NCBI RefSeq assembly: GCF_014851395.1
Contig: NW_024041262.1
Location: 12,793,252-12,857,251, forward strand
DNA length: 64,000 nt
Reading direction: 5' to 3'
From: Micropterus salmoides
Lineage: Eukaryota; Chordata; Actinopteri; Centrarchiformes; Centrarchidae
Position numbers and translations under genes: made by a program. Position 1 is the first letter of the stretch. The number at the start of each line of letters is the position of its first letter. This document shows, piece after piece, positions 57,701-64,000 of the stretch. The notes under the pieces were generated by a model. The model saw only the letters and a list, made by a program, of their open reading frames with translations, did not search any database and was not told where the DNA came from.

Positions 57701-60558
57701 CATTCATGACATGTGGGATTTTTGTTTTGTTTTACCCTTTGTTACCAGTTTTGTGATTTATTACCAAATTTAATACATACCACACGAGTCTTCAAAGAGT
57801 TCAAATGTCTACAACTTACAGGGTTATTTTGGTTTTCGAGAATATTGCTTTTTTTCCTGCTTCACCCAAAGAAAATGGATGATTTATTTCTTACTTTTAA
57901 CAAATCCAATAAAAGGTAAAATTGTACAATGAAACAATCCTACTAAGAAATATTGCCTGTGTAGCCAAAACCGGATACAGGAAGCTTACTCCTCTGAGCC
58001 ACAGAGCTGCATTGTTGTCCAAAAACTATTAAAAACACATCAATGAGTTACATTGTTGCACTATATCTCACTTACTTTCATGAAACTATCTCACTAGAGA
58101 TGTGTATTAATCCACAGGTAAAAAAAAGGTGCTAAGCCTTTCCTACAAATTTTTTTGTGACCCAAAGTTTTCCGTCTTCAGAATATGAATAATGATAGCC
58201 TTATTTGATTTTACTCTTTTAAATTTCATAAATGTGTCTATACGGTCCATGTAATAAAAATAAGTCCTCTTTTTAATTTTTACCAAAGATGGATCTGGTA
58301 TATTGCATGGTGCTAATTTAACTAATGACAAAGAAATTAGAGATATAAAATGTACAGTCGACATACAGCTAGAACCTGATCACAGCCACAGTGGTAGAAG
58401 CAAAAGATCCAAACAGTTTGTATGCTTGTATAAATATTTGTTAAGAAAGATTGTTTGACTAACACACAGATTTCCAGTTTTTGATCTGATCTTCAAAATG
58501 TACAATGTGCAGGGACACAAAAAAAGACAAACAGCTAACCTTGCGTGACACTGAATTTTAAGAAAAAGGCTCACTTCCTCTAAACCTAACCTATGATATA
58601 CACAACTTTATGATTCATACAGAGAAGACATAAAGTCATACTGTAACATGACCGGAAACATACCTCCATGTGAGGTCTGTCTTATGCCATTTAAGGCCTG
58701 ACAGGGCATATCTTTTCCTCCTCCTCCTCTTCCTCCTTCTCAGCATGTCCTCACTCCCAACAATATCGGGGAGGGAGCATCGTGGCATGGACATGAGTTT
58801 GATGGTTTCGTCATCTGGAAGAGAAGTTTATCACATATTGTATGATGAAACGTAAGCGAGCAGATTACAGGGAGCTTGAGACCTCATGTGACCCTGGACA
58901 TGTAATATCTAATATACACATTAATAACGTATTGTGCTTATAGATCCAAGTTGAGAGGTTGTTACCGAGCACCCCGGTTTCCTTGACCCCACCGAATCTC
59001 TGCATGACACGAATGGCTTTCTCAATCCCCTCTTTGGTCTGCAGTTTACTTGTGCGTGGATCAGGAACAGGGAGGTAGCCATATCTGCTCAACCAATCCT
59101 GGACAGAAAATAAAGAAACCAGAGGAAATTTGTGTCTGTGATCTGTGGGGGAGGAGGGGACTGAGTATACAGGGCCCTCATGTGAGGAGGTCTCACAAAG
59201 ATAATAGAATGAATAGCCGTGGATCCGGGGAGGGGTCCATACAGAATGCTTCTGTACAGGACCCAGATTATTGTGCGTCTCCCCTGCATGAAGACTATTT
59301 GATTCACTGTTCCACTTGTCATAAGGCTCAGCACGTTCTTCACAATGCAGCCTTTTTTTCCCCTCATTAATATTATATCATGCTGTCCTTGTTGAATTAG
59401 CTGCTGACCGGGGTAAAGGCAGTGTACAATTTACAATTTGAATACAGGCAAGCAAACTAAGTCTGTTTCTTGAAAGGGATTTTGAAACCTGCCCTCCTTC
59501 CTGCTGCTGTTGCAGTTGAAAGGAAAAGGTGTTGGCTCACTCATCAACAGTTGATTTTACTCTGGTTTTTACTCATCTAAAAACATCCACCTCAAGTTGT
59601 TTAATTTTGTACTCACGCCTTACATTTTATTTCCAACAAAAACAGAGCAATTTTGCTTTATCTCTCCCAGCAAATTATGTTGTTTTATTTCTTCATATTA
59701 TTATTTTTGACTAATTTTGAAACAGTCAGGTCCCCTTATTTTTGCATAAAAACAAGCTGAATTATTTCAGTCGGATGACTTTTTGACCCCACTCAGATTT
59801 TCATGCACTTGGAGCCTCAGACAGCAGAAGCATCAAACAGCATAGTGACTCTTATGTTGACAGAAATTAAACTTTACTTTTCTCACACACAACTCCCTCA
59901 TGCTCATACATGCAAAGTTGCGCAAAGATAGTAGAAGCGGGAAGCTCACAGATTTCCAAATTATGTTGCCTTTCATGATATGTTTGATAATCACTGAAAA
60001 CCTACAACTGCAATAAACCTATTTTAATATTTTCAATTTCAATTTTAGTAACTGCAAAAAAATAATAATGACCAATTAGGGTAGTAATTTTTTTTTAAAT
60101 CCACTTTTCCCTAAAGATTGTTTAAATGTACATGCAACAAAATATCAAAGACCTTTCTTTTGGTTTTTATTAACCTAGTGATTCATCTGGACACTACCTC
60201 ATGGGCACCAGCTACCTGCCTCTTTGTCTTCAACTCATGTTCTCTATATGACACCTTTCTCCTGACAATCAGAGAAAAGTATGTAAGATGCCATAAACAA
60301 GTGCAAGAACACATGCAAAGCCATATGCAAGGTGGGGTTGAGATTGAGAAATCACCCTCAACTTCTTGTCATACACATCCTTCACCACTTCATCACTTGA
60401 GAATTAAACTGAGAAATGGTTCCTGTAGGGGAAAAAAACACATTTAAGTGTTTATTGCACTATCCTGTACTCACCACCGCTTTACTGTACTGGTCAGGCA
60501 CTGCTGATGTGCTTCCCGTTAAGGTCAAAATCATCCACACCAGGATACCCAACTCCAT
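51782..60558 (-). CDS. mmp25: Membrane-type matrix metalloproteinase, MMP25 (MT6-MMP)-like
   Basis: Predicted furin-activated, membrane-anchored zinc endopeptidase of the extracellular matrix. Ten exons on minus: 60475-60558, 58966-59098, 58664-58814, 57312-57619, 56955-57134, 54794-54878, 54428-54510, 54098-54250, 52652-52945, 51782-52038; 575 codons plus stop, all phases consistent. In order: signal peptide (MELGILVWMILTLTGSTSA); prodomain DWLSRYGYLPVPDP; cysteine switch PRCSLPD; furin site RRRRKR/YALSG; catalytic zinc site HEFGHALGLSH with Met-turn SIMRPYYQGP; Pro-rich hinge; four-bladed hemopexin domain (RCKGGFDAVANIRGEVFFFK to DWLRCPAP). The tail has CHCD then a short hydrophobic end (WLPLMSVTLVINEFIRK). 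YALSG, DWLRCPAP and the tail favour MMP25 over MMP17. An in-frame ATG at 60585 would add nine residues. Confidence 0.9.
53347..53582 (-). repeat. right arm of the inverted repeat, in mmp25 intron 8
   Basis: Inverse of 51352-51606. The two arms enclose the last two mmp25 exons and are about 1.74 kb apart. Confidence 0.85.
55500..56760. repeat. dispersed fish repeat, interrupted by a TTAA-flanked insertion
   Basis: The left part (to 55644) reads CAGACTGAAATATCTCAACA and TTGCCATGACATTTAGTGCA. The right part (from 56426) continues with GTACTTTGGTTTGTGCCCAA, CTAATGACATTGCCATCAGC and AGCATTTAGCTCAAA. Both belong to one familiar fish repeat. The join across one TTAA is seamless. Lies in mmp25 intron 5. 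Confidence 0.7.
55649..56421. mobile_element. piggyBac-like non-autonomous element, nested
   Basis: TTAA at 55645-55648 and 56422-56425. Ends are inverted: AGAGGTGGTATTATGCTCAT at the left, and the complement of AGAGATGGTATTATGGTTTT at the right. 773 bases, no transposase ORF. Confidence 0.8.
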
Positions 60559-61595
60559 TCCAGCCGCTGCAAAAAAACGCTCCATTAATATCAGAACACG
60601 TATTATTTGGACATTTGTCGTTCCTAACCGCAGCAGCTTCCCCCAAACCACCCATAGCCAAGAGAACAAAGCTCACCGTTGTTTCTCCTCCGAAGCTTTA
60701 GCCTCTCTTGAGACTAGGCTGGGCTGATCGATCAGTTGACTCTGTCTCTGCCCTCTCTCACCAACCGACAGGAAGTCGTTGGTTTTGGCTTTTCTTGATC
60801 CAACTGTAGCGCGCGTAGCGAGCGTTGCTTCAGGAAGTATACAGATTTGAAGGTGAAATGACGCAAAATCTCTGATGCCACAGTGAAAAGACCATATTAA
60901 ACACTTATCACAGCAACAATCAGTTTCTCCTCCATCATCTTGCTTTATCTCTAAATTAAACTAAACTAAATTAAAACCTAACGTTAATTTGAGTCCAGTT
61001 TCTGATATGCTGCCCTCTAAAAGGGTTTATAGCCTGTAACTAATGACTTAGTTATTAATAAATTACTAATGCTTTTTAGATCAGTTATATATATATCAGT
61101 TATTCTTACAGTGATCCATAAAATCAGCATTTGTAAATATGAATCAGTTTTTAAATAATGAATGATGAATAAATGGTCCATGTGTTCTGACGCCCTGTTC
61201 CAGTGAGTAAGTGGCCCAACCATGTATTGGATGGATCTTCATGATGCAGGGTTGACCGTTAAATCTTCCCAGCATGGCTGGGACCATGGACAAATAATTG
61301 TTGTTGGGGCCCTGTTGCCTTCAAATTCCAATCAAGTACAGTACACAGCACCCTGTAGGTGGTACCATCCCTATATTCGAGACCAGAGAGCAACCAGTAG
61401 GCCACTCCTATATTGGAAAAAGCACCAGGTGAACACTGTATAAACGAAACTGATAAAGTTGTTAGAACCAGATTATGACAAACATACGCAACATTAAGTA
61501 AAATGCAGGACCCAGTTGAATGTGTTTTAGCCAAATTCACACACAAATTTGCAATAGCAAAGAGCAACTGATGCACAGTGAACTTGCCCAGAATT
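60559..61595. other. putative mmp25 5' flank
   Basis: Sequence upstream of the mmp25 start. A GC-rich spot (GTAGCGCGCGTAGCGAGCG, about 60808) stands out. No TATA box at a useful distance was identified. Confidence 0.4.
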
Positions 61596-61618
61596 CCCCC
61601 CCCCCCCCCCCCCCCCCC
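61596..61618. repeat. run of 23 C
   Basis: Uninterrupted C homopolymer, likely a sequencing-length artefact zone. It creates Gly-rich antisense ORFs that were ignored. Confidence 0.95.
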
Positions 61619-63619
61619 ACGCTGCGTGGTCGAGGTGAGGATTGATAGCAAAGTTTCTCATAGTGTGAAAAAAAACTTGTGTCTGTAGTGCAGTGAGTGG
61701 GTAATGGGAGAGCTACTGATTTAACAGCTGTCACTTTGTGAAACCATGTAGATGTGTGTTCTGGCATAACAGGGCCACTGTGCTGCTTGTCATCATGGAA
61801 ACAGATTATCAGATGTTTATTTCAGCTTCAGTAATATCGGCTGCCTTCCCTTAGACACACAGCTCCGCTGCTAACCGGAGCAAATGTCTTGTGACTGTTG
61901 ATAGGCTATTATTTGCAACTTGTGACCAATCAGAAAGTGCTGTGGGCGGTACATTGCGCAAGACAATAGAGTGGTGATTACCAACAAACAGCACCCTGCC
62001 TGTACCTTTATTTTAAAACAACTCTCTTAAAAGAAGTTTTTACTAAACAGACTTGGCAATGCTGGTGAAAAACCAGAGCAGTAAAATGAGTTCTCCCCTC
62101 AGTGCATTTCAGTGAATTGGATGTTATATCCAGCCCGCAGGCTGGTCAACTCAAAAAGAAGCCTGTGAAATAAAAATTATGTTGTAATAATATTACCTTG
62201 AAAAAATACATTTTCTTAATGTCATGTTCATTAGAAATGAGCCTAATTCAAGACATAATTTCAATTAAAATGTTTGCCAATTGTAAAGATTAAAAGTAAA
62301 TTGAATACATCACTATTAGCACGATTATGCTACAATGATTATGTTTGTGTTCATTATTAATGTTTCCATTTAAACTCTGATTTTGGCATAATTGGGATTT
62401 TCTTTCCTATACATTTTTTAAACATGACAATGAAAAAGAAAAAATGATTTTTTTTATTTCGTCATCACCCACAAATTCGAAAATTAAATTTCAATTTGAT
62501 TAGAGAAATTTCATTTTATTATTGGCCCTCCTCGACTTCCATATATTTCATAATGAGGGGGAAAAAAGTGAATCTACAACAATATCAGTCAAATTTACTT
62601 TGAAAATTCAAATAAATTACAGAAAGAACTATTTTGCCCATATTTTCTAACACAAAGTGGGCCTACTTAAATTGCACTTAAGAGATATTGATGACGCTGC
62701 ATTAAAATGGAGTGCACCAGCATCTCACATCTCATCCCATTATGTCCGTGGGTCTGCGCGTTCAAGCTCTCTACAAAGCATCACTGGTATTATCTTTCCC
62801 TCTCCCTCCCCCTCTTCCTCCTCTCCTATCTTTAATTTCTGTCCAACCTCCAGGGCCCAAGTGAGTCATGCCATTAGCACAGAATGCTGCCTTGCTAATG
62901 GTTGGCCAGTTTCCGTCATGTCCACTTCATGTCGCTGCACCAGAGGAAAACATGAAAGTCTTTTAACTGCTTAGCTTTAAGTAGTGGTGCTCATGACAGG
63001 CACCCCATTCATGCTGTTGTCTCTTTGAAGTGTTGGATGGTCTTATTCCTCCTCACTGAACCACAGATGCAGCTGGGGCCTGCTTCAGAAAGCCGGTTTT
63101 ACAAGCTCACTGTGAAACTGAGTTTACACTACATACACTTTATGATTTGCATGCTTATCAGGTTTGCAACTTGTTGTTTGTTGGTTTTAACATTGTGCCA
63201 AGCATTTACAGTCCATGGGGGACTTCTTCACGTTCTGCTAGCTGTGTGTGCGCTGAAAACAAATCTGGTGTTTGTACTTAGTGAGCGGGAGCAGCAGTCA
63301 GTGTTGTTTTATCTGTTGTTGTGATGTTATCTATAGTAGCAGGAAACATGAATATTGCTGTCTGGAGCTGGTGTGCTGGCTATCGGAAACTGTCTTTTTC
63401 TCTTCTCTACATGTTAGCTTCACAGCAGCAACATTTGCATAAGGTCTATCAACACAAAGACCTCAAAACACAAGTTCGCCAGCAACATTGCAAGTATTTG
63501 TATTAATGCATAATTGAAATGGTATGCTAGATCTTCTGTCACTTTAGGTTTGTATAAAGTACCGAAGGGAGGGGTGTACTCCAGAATCTCCTACCCCACC
63601 TTTAATCCTGAACAAATAA
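61619..63619. other. no gene recognised
   Basis: AT-rich sequence with short ORFs only; no splice-supported exon seen on either strand. Confidence 0.45.
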
Positions 63620-64000
63620 GATATCTTAAAGCTGCATTAATTGTTTTGGCCACTTGGGAGCAGCAAAAGCAAGCTGTAAATATAACATTCACATACAGTA
63701 TCATCGCCCTATCAAGTTGATATGGAAAACTTGTTAGCAAACAGTTACCCAGCAACATTAGCATTCATTGAGTTGTGTTTCTGTCCACCTGATTAATACA
63801 AGCCAAATATTCACTTTCTTTAACTGCATTTTGCTCTACATCAACTCCTGAAAGAAATATCTGGCTCTTCAGCTGCTAAATGCTTCACTATTTTCACCAG
63901 CTAGTCACTAACGGGGAGTGTACAGTGGGCATTTAGAGCTTATACACTAAAAACAGCTGTCTGCGACTGTAACAGTGCTGATGACCACAGTGAGGAAGAT
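63620..64000. repeat. dispersed fish repeat running off the window
   Basis: Blocks TTTTGGCCACTTGGGAGCAG, GAAAGAAATATCTGGCTCTT and TACAGTGGGCATTTAGAGCT belong to a repeat I recognise from percomorph genomes. Class unknown. Confidence 0.6.

Noticed and set aside
61259..61767. Minus-strand ORFs with a poly-Gly stretch
   Set aside because: The Gly tract is the 23-C homopolymer; no splice or family evidence.
1..64000. CRISPR arrays, rRNA and functional tRNA genes
   Set aside because: None seen. The tRNA-like sequences near 44350 and 48310 are heads of SINEs; tandem repeats lack spacer structure and the genome is eukaryotic.

Overview
The window looks like nuclear DNA of a ray-finned fish, most likely a percomorph teleost. 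The genes are split into short exons with canonical GT/AG borders. The interspersed repeats are typical of fish: an L2-type LINE, a DIRS retrotransposon with inverted termini, TTAA-flanked miniature elements and tRNA-derived SINEs. No prokaryotic, organellar or RNA-gene features were seen. All gene models were assembled by eye from reading frame, splice sites and remembered family motifs; no search was run.

Layout. (1) 73-2910, plus strand: the last seven coding exons of trpm4, from the S5-pore exon to the stop. (2) 5588-11109, plus strand: a complete six-exon orthologue of HRC (histidine-rich calcium-binding protein) that has lost its histidines. To my recollection TRPM4 and HRC are also neighbours in human, so this looks like old synteny. 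(3) 11.4-28 kb: gene-poor and repeat-rich, with a DIRS element nested in an older inverted-repeat element, a second DIRS scrap, LINE tails, a 280-bp palindrome and a short perfect hairpin. (4) 28597-31681 and 45605-47568, plus strand: two complete tandem carbonic anhydrase IV-like genes with matching TATA promoters, exon structure and flanks. Between them lie LINE remains and a 6.4-kb element with 1.0-1.5-kb terminal inverted repeats. (5) 51782-60558, minus strand: a complete ten-exon membrane-type matrix metalloproteinase, best matched to MMP25 (MT6-MMP). Its last two exons lie between inverted-repeat arms of about 240 bp. (6) 60.6-64 kb: putative 5' flank of mmp25 and a dispersed repeat running off the window.

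The genes do not form an operon or an evident pathway. TRPM4 (Ca2+-activated monovalent cation channel) and HRC (sarcoplasmic reticulum Ca2+ buffer) both belong to calcium physiology. The carbonic anhydrases and MMP25 are predicted surface or GPI-anchored enzymes. The most interesting points are: loss of the proton-shuttle His64 in both carbonic anhydrases (Glu in one, Thr in the other); a His-free acidic HRC; overlapping upstream ORFs kept in both carbonic anhydrase leaders; the unclassified long inverted-repeat element; and the inverted repeat bracketing the mmp25 3' exons.
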